64,000 nt of DNA, from positions 3,286,001-3,350,000 of the forward strand of contig NZ_JAUSZX010000001.1 of NCBI RefSeq assembly GCF_030818015.1, read 5' to 3'. The translations under genes and the position numbers were made by a program. The number at the start of each line of letters is the position of its first letter. Within the stretch, counting starts at the first letter, position 1. This DNA comes from Arthrobacter globiformis. Its GTDB lineage: Bacteria > Actinomycetota > Actinomycetes > Actinomycetales > Micrococcaceae. The notes beneath the pieces are model-generated. The model saw only the letters and a program-made list of their open reading frames with translations, did no database searches and was not told the origin of the DNA. Below are positions 28,753 to 38,662 of the stretch, in pieces.

Positions 28753-29805
28753 CTAAACGGCCGCCGCAATGGCGTCGCCAATGGCGCTTGTGCTGCGCAC
28801 TTCGCCGTTGCGGCTTTCGACGTCGGCCACCACCGCGGCCTCGATCCGCCGGGCCGCGCCGGAGTAGCCCAGGTGGTCCAGCAGGAGGGCTGCGGACAGG
28901 ATGGCAGCCGTCGGGTCCGCCTTCTGCTGGCCGGCGATGTCGGGTGCGGAACCGTGGACGGGTTCAAACATGGACGGCGCCGTGCGGTCCATGTTGATGT
29001 TGCCCGAGGCCGCAAGGCCGATTCCGCCGGTAACGGCGGCAGCAAGGTCGGTGATGATGTCGCCGAAGAGGTTGTCGGTGACGATGACATCGAAGCGGGC
29101 GGGATCGGTGACCATGAAGATGGTCGCGGCATCGATGTGCAGGTAGTCATGGGTGACCTCGGGGAATTCCTTGGCCACGGCCTCGACAGTGCGCTTCCAC
29201 AAGTGGCCGGCAAAGACCAGCACGTTGTGCTTATGGACCAGGGTCAGCTTCTTGCGCGGGCGCTCGTTGGCCCGGCGGAAGGCATCCCGGACAACGCGCT
29301 CCACGCCGTGGGCCGTGTTCAGGGAAACCTCGGTGGCCACCTCGTGCGGCGTGCCACCGCGCAGAGTGCCGCCATTGCCCACGTAGGGACCCTCGGTGCC
29401 TTCTCGGACGACGATGAAATCGATGTTGCCCGGTTCAGCCAGCGGGCTGCCCACCGTGCCGTACAGCCGGGAGGGGCGCAGGTTGACGTAGTGGTCAAGG
29501 CTGAAGCGCAGTTTGAGGAGCAGTTCGCGTTCGATCAGCCCGGACGGGATGCGGGTGTCCCCCGGCGCTGCACCGATGGCGCCGAAGAGGATGGCGTCGC
29601 GCGTCTTCAGGTCCTCGAGAACAGCATCCGGCAGGGTCTCGCCGGTCTCAAGCCAGTGCTGGGCACCGAGCTCGTAGTGGGTCTGGTCAAGGGTGACGCC
29701 CTCGGCGGCCACGACCTTTTCGAGAACCTTCAAGGCTTCGGCGGTGACCTCCGGCCCAATGCCGTCGCCCGGGATGACAGCGAGATTGATGGTAGATGCG
29801 CTCAT
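28753..29805 (-). CDS. leuB: 3-isopropylmalate dehydrogenase
   Basis: Third step of the leucine branch: NAD-dependent oxidative decarboxylation of 3-isopropylmalate. The 350-residue product has [17 protein letters not shown] (8-24), the substrate block [23 protein letters not shown], and [25 protein letters not shown] with the metal-binding Asp. Its promoter region carries a TGAGACGGC motif shared with leuCD. The ATG at 29805 lies 6 bases after a possible -10, so the mRNA may be leaderless. Confidence 0.97.
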   Translation of the reverse strand: MSASTINLAVIPGDGIGPEVTAEALKVLEKVVAAEGVTLDQTHYELGAQHWLETGETLPDAVLEDLKTRDAILFGAIGAAPGDTRIPSGLIERELLLKLRFSLDHYVNLRPSRLYGTVGSPLAEPGNIDFIVVREGTEGPYVGNGGTLRGGTPHEVATEVSLNTAHGVERVVRDAFRRANERPRKKLTLVHKHNVLVFAGHLWKRTVEAVAKEFPEVTHDYLHIDAATIFMVTDPARFDVIVTDNLFGDIITDLAAAVTGGIGLAASGNINMDRTAPSMFEPVHGSAPDIAGQQKADPTAAILSAALLLDHLGYSGAARRIEAAVVADVESRNGEVRSTSAIGDAIAAAV

Positions 29806-29811
29806 ATTTTT

Positions 29812-29855
29812 AGGGTAGCCAAGCCATCCACATTCTGGTCAAGCCGTCTCATTAT
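29812..29855 (-). promoter_or_regulatory. leuB promoter region with leuCD-like motif
   Basis: On the minus strand ATAATGAGACGGC (29843-29855) matches 12 of 13 bases of ATATTGAGACGGC in the leuCD/IclR intergenic region. It abuts a possible -35 TTGACC (29837-29842), with TACCCT (29812-29817) as a weak -10 at a long 19-bp spacing. Likely binding site for the IclR regulator. Confidence 0.5.
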
Positions 29856-29880
29856 TCGGTCACTGGAACCAACGCCTCCT

Positions 29881-29972
29881 CAGCTTTCGCCGCCCAAACG
29901 CAAACGCTTCCTCACTTTCCTGAAGAAAGTGAGGAAGCGTTTGGGGAAAAGCTGCAGGACGTGAGGAAGCGT
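29881..29972. repeat. Perfect 18-bp-arm palindrome plus direct repeat downstream of metG
   Basis: AAACGCTTCCTCACTTTC (29902-29919) is perfectly complementary to 29925-29942 around a CTGAA loop; CCCAAACGC/GCGTTTGGG and CAGCTTT/AAAGCTG allow outer pairing. GTGAGGAAGCGT of the right arm (29929-29940) recurs exactly at 29961-29972, immediately after the metG stop. There is no T-run. Confidence 0.9.
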
Positions 29973-29973
29973 C

Positions 29974-31533
29974 CTAGGCGTCCGCGGGTTCCTCGTACTT
30001 CGGGAACACCGGTGCGGGGGCAGGCAGTTCCGTGCCCGCGGCGATCGGCGTCGCGATGGCCGAGAACTCCCGGGGCGCACCTTCCGGCTGGCCGAGGTAC
30101 CCGAGCAGGGCGGCGGTGGCCGTGGGCATGACCGGCTGGGCGAGGATCGACACGATGCGCAGCACCTCGAGGGTGACATAGAGCACCGTCTGCATGCGCT
30201 CGACGTCGGTCTTCCGCAGCACCCAGGGCGCCTGCTCGGCGAAGTACGCGTTGGTGTCCCCCAGCACCGTCCAGATCGCCTCGAGGGCGCGGCTGAACTC
30301 CTGCTTTTCGAACGCCGCACGTGCCTGCTCCAGGAGCGCGTTGGCCTGGGCCAGGATTGCAGTGTCCGAGTCCGTGAACGCGCCCGGCACGGGTACCCGG
30401 CCCTCGCAGTTCTTGGCCACCATGGACAGTGAGCGCTGGGCGAGGTTACCGAAGTTGTTCGCCAGGTCGGAGTTCATCCGGCCCACGATGGCCTCGTGGT
30501 TATAGCTGCCGTCGGCGCCGAACGGAACCTCGCGCAGGAAGAAGAAGCGGACCTGGTCCAGGCCGTACTGGGCGACGAAATCAGCAGGGGCAACGACGTT
30601 GCCAAGGGACTTGGACATCTTGACGCCGTTGTTGTGCAGGAACCCGTGGATCATGACCCGCTTCGGCAGGTCAAGGCCAGCGCTCATGAGGAAGGCCGGC
30701 CAGTAGATGGCGTGGAAGCGCGAGATGTCCTTGCCGATGATGTGGACATCGGCGGGCCAGTACCTCTTGAACGACTCCGATTCGACGTCCGGGTAGCCGG
30801 CGCCCGTGAGGTAGTTGGTCAGCGCGTCGACCCACACGTACATGACGTGCTTTTCGTCGCCCGGGACGGGTACGCCCCAGTCGAAGGTGGTGCGGCTGAT
30901 GGACAGGTCCTCGAGGCCGCGCTTGACGAAGCTGATGACCTCGTTGAAGCGGGACTGCGGCGCGCCGAACTCCGGCTGAGCCTCGTACAGGGCCAGCAGC
31001 TTGTCCTGGTAGGCGGACAGCCGGAAGAAGTAGCTTTCCTCGGCGGTCCAGGTCACCGGAGTGTCGGTCTCCTTGGTGTACCGAGCACCGTCTTCCTTGA
31101 CCACGGTGTCATCTTCACCGTAGTAGGCCTCGTCCCGCACGGAGTACCAGCCCTCGTACTTGGACAGGTAGATGTCTCCGTTGGCTTCCATCTTCTTCCA
31201 GATGGCCTGCGAGGCGGTGTAGTGGTCCGCGTCCGTGGTGCGGATGAACCGGTCGTAGGTGATGCCGAGGGCGGCGTGCGCGGCCTTGTAGATTTCCGCG
31301 TTCCGGTCCACCAGTTCCTTGGGTGAGACGCCTTCCTTCTCCGCGGCCTGAGCAATCTTGAGCCCGTGCTCGTCGGTGCCGGTCAGGAACTTCACGTCGT
31401 AGCCGTCGAGCCGCTTGAACCGGGCCATTGCATCTGTGGCGATGTACTCGTACGCGTGGCCGATGTGCGGCACGCCGTTCGGGTAGGTGATGGCCGTGGT
31501 GATGTAGAAGGGGCTCTTGTCTGAGGAAGTCAC
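29974..31533 (-). CDS. metG: Methionine--tRNA ligase
   Basis: Class I synthetase of 519 residues. [18 protein letters not shown] near residue 18 is the HIGH region, and [14 protein letters not shown] near residue 300 has an exact KMSKS. No four-cysteine zinc knuckle is seen, so this is the short zinc-independent form common in actinobacteria, without the C-terminal tRNA-binding domain. It is transcribed alone, followed by the 18-bp-arm palindrome. Confidence 0.97.
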   Translation of the reverse strand: MTSSDKSPFYITTAITYPNGVPHIGHAYEYIATDAMARFKRLDGYDVKFLTGTDEHGLKIAQAAEKEGVSPKELVDRNAEIYKAAHAALGITYDRFIRTTDADHYTASQAIWKKMEANGDIYLSKYEGWYSVRDEAYYGEDDTVVKEDGARYTKETDTPVTWTAEESYFFRLSAYQDKLLALYEAQPEFGAPQSRFNEVISFVKRGLEDLSISRTTFDWGVPVPGDEKHVMYVWVDALTNYLTGAGYPDVESESFKRYWPADVHIIGKDISRFHAIYWPAFLMSAGLDLPKRVMIHGFLHNNGVKMSKSLGNVVAPADFVAQYGLDQVRFFFLREVPFGADGSYNHEAIVGRMNSDLANNFGNLAQRSLSMVAKNCEGRVPVPGAFTDSDTAILAQANALLEQARAAFEKQEFSRALEAIWTVLGDTNAYFAEQAPWVLRKTDVERMQTVLYVTLEVLRIVSILAQPVMPTATAALLGYLGQPEGAPREFSAIATPIAAGTELPAPAPVFPKYEEPADA

Positions 31534-31567
31534 GGGCGGAACGTTACCTTTATGCGGAGGGATGGAT

Positions 31568-32323
31568 CTAGATCAGTTCGGTCAGCGTATCGCTCAGCCG
31601 GACCAGTTCGTGGTCATGTGACGCCACGAGGACTGCAATGCCGTCGGACGTTGTGTCCTTGAGGATGCTGATGATGCGGTTGGCGGAGGCCCGGTCCAGG
31701 CTCGCCGTGGGCTCGTCCACCACCAGGACGCGGGTGCCCAGGATCAGGGCGCGGGCGATGGCGACGCGCTGGCGCTCACCGCCGGAGAGCTGCTCGGGAC
31801 GGTGCCGCATGCGGCGTCCGAGGCCCACAAGGTCCAGCAGGTCCTTGGCCATCTCGCGCCGCTGCTCCACCTCGCCGTCCGGTACCGCGGGGAGGAGGAC
31901 GTTCTCGAGCGCGCTCATGCCGTCGATCAGCGCGCCGCCCTGGTCAACGTAGCCGATCAGTGCCCGGCGCCGGTCGGCGATCTCGTCGTCGCTCATAGTT
32001 TCAAGGGAATCGCCCTCCCACAGCACCCGGCCCGACGTCGGCAGGGTCAGGCCCGCTCCGACGGTCAGGATGCTGGTCTTGCCCGAGCCGCTTCGGCCCG
32101 CCACGCAGTGCATCTCCCCAGCGCTCAGGGTGAGGTCAAAGCCGTCCACGACGCTGACGGCGTCGGACCCGTTCTTGCCTCCGCCGTAGCGGATGGTGAT
32201 GTTGTTCAGCTCCAGCGGGGTGGCGTGGTCGGCCGCCTTGACGATGGTGTTGGCCCGGGTCTGGGCAGGGCTCTCGCCTTCGTTGTTCCCGCGGGCGCGG
32301 CGAAGGTTCAGGTCGTTAGTCAT
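31568..32323 (-). CDS. ABC transporter ATP-binding protein (LolD/MacB type)
   Basis: The 251-residue product has Walker [13 protein letters not shown] signature [15 protein letters not shown], Walker [13 protein letters not shown] and the H-loop VASHDHEL. This is the type that partners with FtsX-fold permeases. The same frame continues far upstream through the permease gene, but the ATG at 32323 ([16 protein letters not shown]) overlaps the permease stop as ATGA and is the true start. The pair forms one complex with the permease at 32320-35112. Confidence 0.93.
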   Translation of the reverse strand: MTNDLNLRRARGNNEGESPAQTRANTIVKAADHATPLELNNITIRYGGGKNGSDAVSVVDGFDLTLSAGEMHCVAGRSGSGKTSILTVGAGLTLPTSGRVLWEGDSLETMSDDEIADRRRALIGYVDQGGALIDGMSALENVLLPAVPDGEVEQRREMAKDLLDLVGLGRRMRHRPEQLSGGERQRVAIARALILGTRVLVVDEPTASLDRASANRIISILKDTTSDGIAVLVASHDHELVRLSDTLTELI

Positions 32324-35112
32324 TTGACCACTTTCGTTGCAATCGGAATCCAGCAGAGAACCGCCACGAGCCCGGCCACTGCGGCCCACAACGCGGCGTA
32401 GGGGGCAAGAACAAGGCCGATGCCAAGGGCGCCGAGGATGCCCAGCGGCACGGCAACCGCACCCACCAAAGCATTTTCGAAGAACCGGACCTGGCCCAGC
32501 ATGTCCGGGTTCCAGCCCATGGCCTGCAGCGTGCCGAGGTACCGGCGCTTGGCCTTCAGCTCGAAGCGCCCGGTCACCAGGGTGAGCAGGAGCCCCACAG
32601 CCACGCCGGACAGGCCAAGGACGATGCTCGGCAGGGCCACGCTGGCGGCGGCCAGGCCACTGAGGGCGCTGGCGCCGGCGGCACGCGGAATGTCGATCAG
32701 CAGTGCGATCAGGCCGCCGACTGCCGAGCCGAACACACCAACCGCAACGGCCAGCGAGATGGCGTTGAAGCGGTGCGTGCTCAGCTGCCTGTTCGCGAAG
32801 GTCAGCGGCGAGTCGACTGCGATGAGCTTTTCGTCGTGCTGCGGCTCCTGGTCGACTACCTCGCGGTGCCGCAGCTGCTGGGCGGCGAAGAAGGCCGCGC
32901 CCAGGTACAGGGCCAGCACGGACGCCGAGACGATGGCCGTGGCGATGTTCCAGCTCACGAGGCTGAGCACTATGCCGGCCACGGCCAGCAGCCCGGCGCC
33001 GACGGCGAACTCCTCCAGCACCCAGGAGCGGATGCGGCGCTGGGTCCAGCCCATGGCGCGCAGCGTGCCGGCTTCGCTGCGGCGCAGCCGCACGTAGCTG
33101 ACAGTCGACGCGCCGGTCAGCAGCGCGGCGCCGCACAGCGTGAGGAACAGCAGCGTCAGGTTCGTTGCCGTCAGTGACCCGGCGACGGCGTCGGCGGCGT
33201 TCTGCCTGACCCACGACTGCTGGACGGTTCCCAGCGCGGATTCCTTCCCGGCGTCGTCCTTGGAGTAGCCGGGAACGAAGATGTTGGCGTCCTCGCGGGC
33301 AGAACCGGCCACAACGGTGGCTTCGAGTCCCATGTCCCGGATCTCGGCGGCGAGCTTGTCCACCTCGGGCTGGACCTGCTTCCAGCTGCCGGCGGCGCTG
33401 GCGCGGACGCGCACAGCGTCGATTACGGAGGCGTTCTTCTCGTAGCCGCGGGCAGCAGCCAGGCCGTAGTAGTCGGTGATGGCGCCGGCCGACTGGCTGA
33501 CGAGTCCGGTGGCGCTCAGGGAGGGCTTGAGCGCGGTGTCAACGTCCTTGCCCTGCGCGTCCTTGGTCAGCGTCATGGGCGTTGGATCGTAGCCGCCGAG
33601 CGGAAGGCGGTTGACGTCACCGGCCGCCTTCTGGACAGCGCCGGGATCGAACGTGCCGTAGACCATGGCCAGCGGAGTGGCCAGCTTCTTGCCCGTTTCG
33701 AGGTTCTCCCGGTAGGAGCGCTCGTCCACGGGGTTGCGCTGGGTCTGGTCCACGGCCTCGCCGTTGGCGCTCTTCTCCGGCAGGCGGTTCACGGTGACCC
33801 ACTCGCCGGGGGTGGCGGTCTTGTCCTCGGCACCGTTGCCTGCGGTGGAGCCGTCCGAGTACTTGGGGGCGGAGGCGAAGTTGGTGCTCCAGGTTGGGGG
33901 GCTGTAAAGGCCGCGGCTGAAGTTCGCCGAGTTGCCGAGCAGCTTGGAGTAGTCCGTGGACCCCGGCCAGGACAACGCAAAGGGCGACTTGGAGACGAAG
34001 GGCAGGTAGTCCTTGTCGAGGGAGCGCTCAGCGGTGCCGACTTCCTTGACCACGTTTCCGGAGTCGTCGATCTCCTCGATTTTCACGGAGTACTTCAGGT
34101 CAACCGAAGTGCCGGAGCGGACGATCAGCGGGATGGCCTGGGAGTCCTCCGTGAGCTGCCCGTTGCGCTTGGCCTGCTGGTACTGGGTCATGATGGGAGC
34201 CCAGTACTTGAGCTTCACGCCGAGGAAGTCAGGACCCTCCTCGAGCTCCTTCATTCCAATGCCGGTGGTGAAGAGGCTCTCCAGGTGCTGGCCGACTGCC
34301 TCGGCGCTGCGGGCGTCGGCCGGCGGTGCCTTTTCCAGGGGTGCCAGGAAGTCACCGGAGGTGCCCAGGAGGGCACGCTCGGAAACGGGGTCGACGGCGA
34401 CCACGGACTCCGTGACCTCCGGAGCCATGGGCAGGGCAACAGTGAGGTTGAACAGGTTGTGCTCGGACCCTCCGGCCGGGGCCGGGAACTTGATCCCGGT
34501 CTCGCCTTCGGGACCGGCGATCTGGATGCTGTTGCCTCCCTCGACCTGCTGCTCCACGAGCTTGCCCTTGCCGAGAGTGCCCTCGGCAGTGGACTTGAAG
34601 AGTGTGTGCTGCGAGGAACCGTCGGAGCTTGTGGCGCTGGCCGTCAGGCGGTACTTCTTGGGGGTGTCGCTGAGCACGGACTGCGCTTCCGGCCATTTGC
34701 TGGGGTCGGTGCCGCCGGGCTGCCCGGCAGTCGCGGTGCCGACGAGTCCGGCGTTGAAGCCCAGGTAGTCCATGGCCTCCAGGCGCGGGGTCTCAAGGTT
34801 CTGCGTCACGCGCGAGACCAGGCTGATGGGCGCGGCAACAGACGTGCCGGACAGGTCCCGGATCTTCTGCAGCTGGTCGAAGCTGATGCCGCCCTGCCCG
34901 GTGGCAATCTCGGGCTGCATGAGCGTACCGTCCGAGCCCGCCTTGGCCTGGACCAAGATGTCGTAGAGCCCGCGCGAGTTCTGGTCCACGGTCCGGTTCA
35001 GCGCTGCCTGCGACTGGGTCTGGACGAGGACTGACAGGCACATGGCGAAGATCAGAATTGCAGCGGTCAGCAGCAGCACTTTGCTTCTGATGAACCTCTG
35101 GACGGCGTTCAT
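32320..35112 (-). CDS. FtsX-like ABC permease with very large extracytoplasmic domain
   Basis: The 930-residue permease has TM1 near residues 10-35 (KVLLLTAAILIFAMCLSVLV), about 630 residues of predicted extracytoplasmic sequence, an FtsX-type block of three TM segments (LLFLTLCGAALLTGASTVSYV; VGAGLLAVAGIVLSLVSW; SASVLALYLGAAFFAA), then three more near the C-terminus. It differs from MacB in the size of the ectodomain. The ATG at 35112 has GGGAG 7 bases upstream; the longer frame to 35190 is not favoured. Its ligand is unknown: possible roles are antimicrobial-peptide resistance, lipoprotein handling or cell-wall hydrolase control. Confidence 0.9.
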   Translation of the reverse strand: MNAVQRFIRSKVLLLTAAILIFAMCLSVLVQTQSQAALNRTVDQNSRGLYDILVQAKAGSDGTLMQPEIATGQGGISFDQLQKIRDLSGTSVAAPISLVSRVTQNLETPRLEAMDYLGFNAGLVGTATAGQPGGTDPSKWPEAQSVLSDTPKKYRLTASATSSDGSSQHTLFKSTAEGTLGKGKLVEQQVEGGNSIQIAGPEGETGIKFPAPAGGSEHNLFNLTVALPMAPEVTESVVAVDPVSERALLGTSGDFLAPLEKAPPADARSAEAVGQHLESLFTTGIGMKELEEGPDFLGVKLKYWAPIMTQYQQAKRNGQLTEDSQAIPLIVRSGTSVDLKYSVKIEEIDDSGNVVKEVGTAERSLDKDYLPFVSKSPFALSWPGSTDYSKLLGNSANFSRGLYSPPTWSTNFASAPKYSDGSTAGNGAEDKTATPGEWVTVNRLPEKSANGEAVDQTQRNPVDERSYRENLETGKKLATPLAMVYGTFDPGAVQKAAGDVNRLPLGGYDPTPMTLTKDAQGKDVDTALKPSLSATGLVSQSAGAITDYYGLAAARGYEKNASVIDAVRVRASAAGSWKQVQPEVDKLAAEIRDMGLEATVVAGSAREDANIFVPGYSKDDAGKESALGTVQQSWVRQNAADAVAGSLTATNLTLLFLTLCGAALLTGASTVSYVRLRRSEAGTLRAMGWTQRRIRSWVLEEFAVGAGLLAVAGIVLSLVSWNIATAIVSASVLALYLGAAFFAAQQLRHREVVDQEPQHDEKLIAVDSPLTFANRQLSTHRFNAISLAVAVGVFGSAVGGLIALLIDIPRAAGASALSGLAAASVALPSIVLGLSGVAVGLLLTLVTGRFELKAKRRYLGTLQAMGWNPDMLGQVRFFENALVGAVAVPLGILGALGIGLVLAPYAALWAAVAGLVAVLCWIPIATKVVK

Positions 35113-35237
35113 TGGGCTCCCTGAAACCTGGATTGCGTGCGCACGCCACGATGACCGCAGAATGTGGAGGTGTCCCTTGCGGACGTGCAAAAAGTATTGG
35201 CCGGCCTGCCGGCTGGATCCTTAAATTCGACCTAGCT

Positions 35238-35271
35238 ATTGTACGCAGACCGGCCAATCATACTTGGCCGG
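35238..35271 (-). promoter_or_regulatory. Operator-like inverted repeat and -10 ahead of the ABC permease
   Basis: CCGGCCAA-N6-TTGGCCGG (35250-35271) is a perfect 8-bp inverted repeat, followed on the minus strand by TACAAT (35238-35243), a good -10. The repeat covers the -35 position. A third half-site ATTGGCCGG lies at 35196-35204, about 40 bp inside the transcript. Confidence 0.6.
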
Positions 35272-35313
35272 AATGAACTCCAGGGGACAAGGGGTTCACC
35301 CCGCGTTGGGGAC

Positions 35314-35331
35314 CTGGCCGTTGCCGGCCAG
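35314..35331 (-). terminator. Hairpin after serA
   Basis: CTGGCCG-TTGC-CGGCCAG, a 7-bp perfect stem 12 bases past the serA stop, without a T-run. Possible terminator only. Confidence 0.35.
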
Positions 35332-35342
35332 CGTTCGTCGGA

Positions 35343-36932
35343 CTAGTCCTCGAGGTCCACTTCGCGCACCATCTCGGCACCGATGCCGGCCTTGATGGCG
35401 TCCAGCACCTGCTGCGGGACGGAACTGTCGATGGTGAGCAGCGCCAGGACCTGGCCGCCCTCCGCGTTCCGTGCCACCTGCATGCCGCCGATGTTGATGT
35501 TGTTCATGCCCAGGATGTGGCCGATGGTGCCGATGACGCCGGGACGGTCAGCATAGGAAACCACAACGAGGTGCTCGCTGATGGGAATCTCGACGTCGTA
35601 GCCGTTCACGCCGACGAGCTTCTGCACCTGCTTGGGACCGGTCAGGGTGCCGGCCACGGAGATCTGCGCGCCGTCGCTCAGGGCGCCGCGCAGCGTCAGC
35701 ACGTTGCGGTAGTCCTCGGCCTCGGGGGTGGTGATGAGGCGGACGTTGATGCCACGCTGCTCAGCGATCACGGGGGCGTTGACATAGGACACCTGCTCGG
35801 TGACGACGTCGGCGAAGATCCCCTTGAGGGCGGCGAGCTCCAGGACCTTGACATCAAGCGCGGCGATTTCACCGGCCACCTCAACGTCGATCTGGGTTAC
35901 GGAGGCGTGGGTCAGCGCCGTGAAGATGCGGCCCAGCTTCTCGATCAGCGGGATGCCCGGGCGGACGTCGGGGGCGATCACGCCGCCGGCGACGTTCACG
36001 GCGTCCGGAACAAGTTCCCCGGCAAGGGCCAGGCGGACGGACTTCGCGACGGAGACGCCGGCCTTTTCCTGTGCCTCATCGGTTGACGCGCCCAGGTGCG
36101 GGGTCACCACAACGTTGTCCAGCTTGAAGAACGGCAGGTCGGTGCTGGGCTCCTGGACGAAGACGTCCACGGCGGCGCCGGCAATCTGGCGGTCCTGCAG
36201 TGCGGTGTAGAGGGCTTCCTCGTCCACGAGGCCGCCACGGGCCACGTTGATCACGTAGGCCGTGTTCTTCATTTTCTTGAAGGCGTCGGCGCCGAGCATG
36301 CCGACCGTTTCCGGCGTCTTGGGCATGTGGATGGTGATGAAGTCAGACTGCGCGAGCAGCTCGTCGAGGGTGACGAGCTTCACGCCGAGCTGTGCCGCGC
36401 GGGCGGACGTGATGTAGGGGTCGAACGCGAGGATCTCGGTGTCGAAGCCCTGCAGGCGGGCGGCCACCAGGGCGCCGATGCGGCCCAGGCCGATGATGCC
36501 GATCTTCTTCTCGAAGAGTTCAATGCCGGTGTACTTGGAGCGCTTCCACTCGCCGTCCTTCAGGGCGGCGCTGGCCTGCGGGATGTGACGGGCCAGGCTC
36601 AGGATGTGGCCCACGGTCAGTTCCGCGGCGGAAACGATGTTCGACGTCGGGGCGTTGACCACCATGACACCGGCCTGGGTGGCGGCCTTGATGTCGACGT
36701 TATCCAGGCCAACGCCGGCACGCGCGATGACCTTCAGGTTCTTCGCGGCGGCAATGGCCTCGGCGTCCACCTTGGTGGCGGAGCGGACCAGGATGGCGTC
36801 AACGTCCTCGATGGCAGAGAGCAGCTGGGAACGATCGGCCCCGTCGGTCTGACGGATTTCAAAGTCCGGGCCAAGGGCCTCGATGGTGGCGGGTGAAAGT
36901 TCTTCGGCAAGCAATACTACGGGTTTTGACAC
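35343..36932 (-). CDS. serA: D-3-phosphoglycerate dehydrogenase
   Basis: First step of serine synthesis from glycolysis: oxidises 3-phosphoglycerate to 3-phosphohydroxypyruvate. The 529-residue product has the catalytic and NAD domains (VLVRSATKVDAEAI, GIIGLGRIGALVAARL, HMPKTPETVGML, VVTPHLGASTDEAQEKAG with the active-site His), an intervening ASB domain, and a C-terminal ACT domain (YADRPGVIGTIGHILGMNNINI) that in mycobacteria binds serine. Length matches the long actinobacterial type. It is separated from ilvC by a terminator, so it probably has its own promoter. Confidence 0.97.
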   Translation of the reverse strand: MSKPVVLLAEELSPATIEALGPDFEIRQTDGADRSQLLSAIEDVDAILVRSATKVDAEAIAAAKNLKVIARAGVGLDNVDIKAATQAGVMVVNAPTSNIVSAAELTVGHILSLARHIPQASAALKDGEWKRSKYTGIELFEKKIGIIGLGRIGALVAARLQGFDTEILAFDPYITSARAAQLGVKLVTLDELLAQSDFITIHMPKTPETVGMLGADAFKKMKNTAYVINVARGGLVDEEALYTALQDRQIAGAAVDVFVQEPSTDLPFFKLDNVVVTPHLGASTDEAQEKAGVSVAKSVRLALAGELVPDAVNVAGGVIAPDVRPGIPLIEKLGRIFTALTHASVTQIDVEVAGEIAALDVKVLELAALKGIFADVVTEQVSYVNAPVIAEQRGINVRLITTPEAEDYRNVLTLRGALSDGAQISVAGTLTGPKQVQKLVGVNGYDVEIPISEHLVVVSYADRPGVIGTIGHILGMNNINIGGMQVARNAEGGQVLALLTIDSSVPQQVLDAIKAGIGAEMVREVDLED

Positions 36933-36986
36933 AGCTGATCCTCTGCGTTGAAGTCCTGGGGGTAAATAAAGTCTAGGCGTACGGAA

Positions 36987-37022
36987 AGGCCGGGCTCACA
37001 TTGTTAAGTGTGAACCCGGCCT
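36987..37022 (-). terminator. Terminator after ilvC
   Basis: AGGCCGGGTTCACA pairs with TGTGAGCCCGGCCT around a TTAACAA-type loop, followed by TTTCC on the minus strand. Closes the ilvBNC transcript before serA. Confidence 0.65.
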
Positions 37023-37047
37023 CACTGTCGCTGTGAAGGGCGCAGCC

Positions 37048-38660
<1,613 letters not shown>

Positions 38661-38662
38661 GA

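Noticed and set aside
28651..29964. Long plus-strand open frame across leuB and the palindrome
   Set aside because: It is antisense to leuB, and its last part is just translation of the 29.9-kb palindrome.
31568..33214. Apparent 548-residue fusion of an unknown domain to the ABC ATPase
   Set aside because: The N-terminal ~300 residues are out-of-frame reading of the FtsX permease gene (Arg/Gly/His-rich). The ATGA overlap at 32320-32323 marks the true start.
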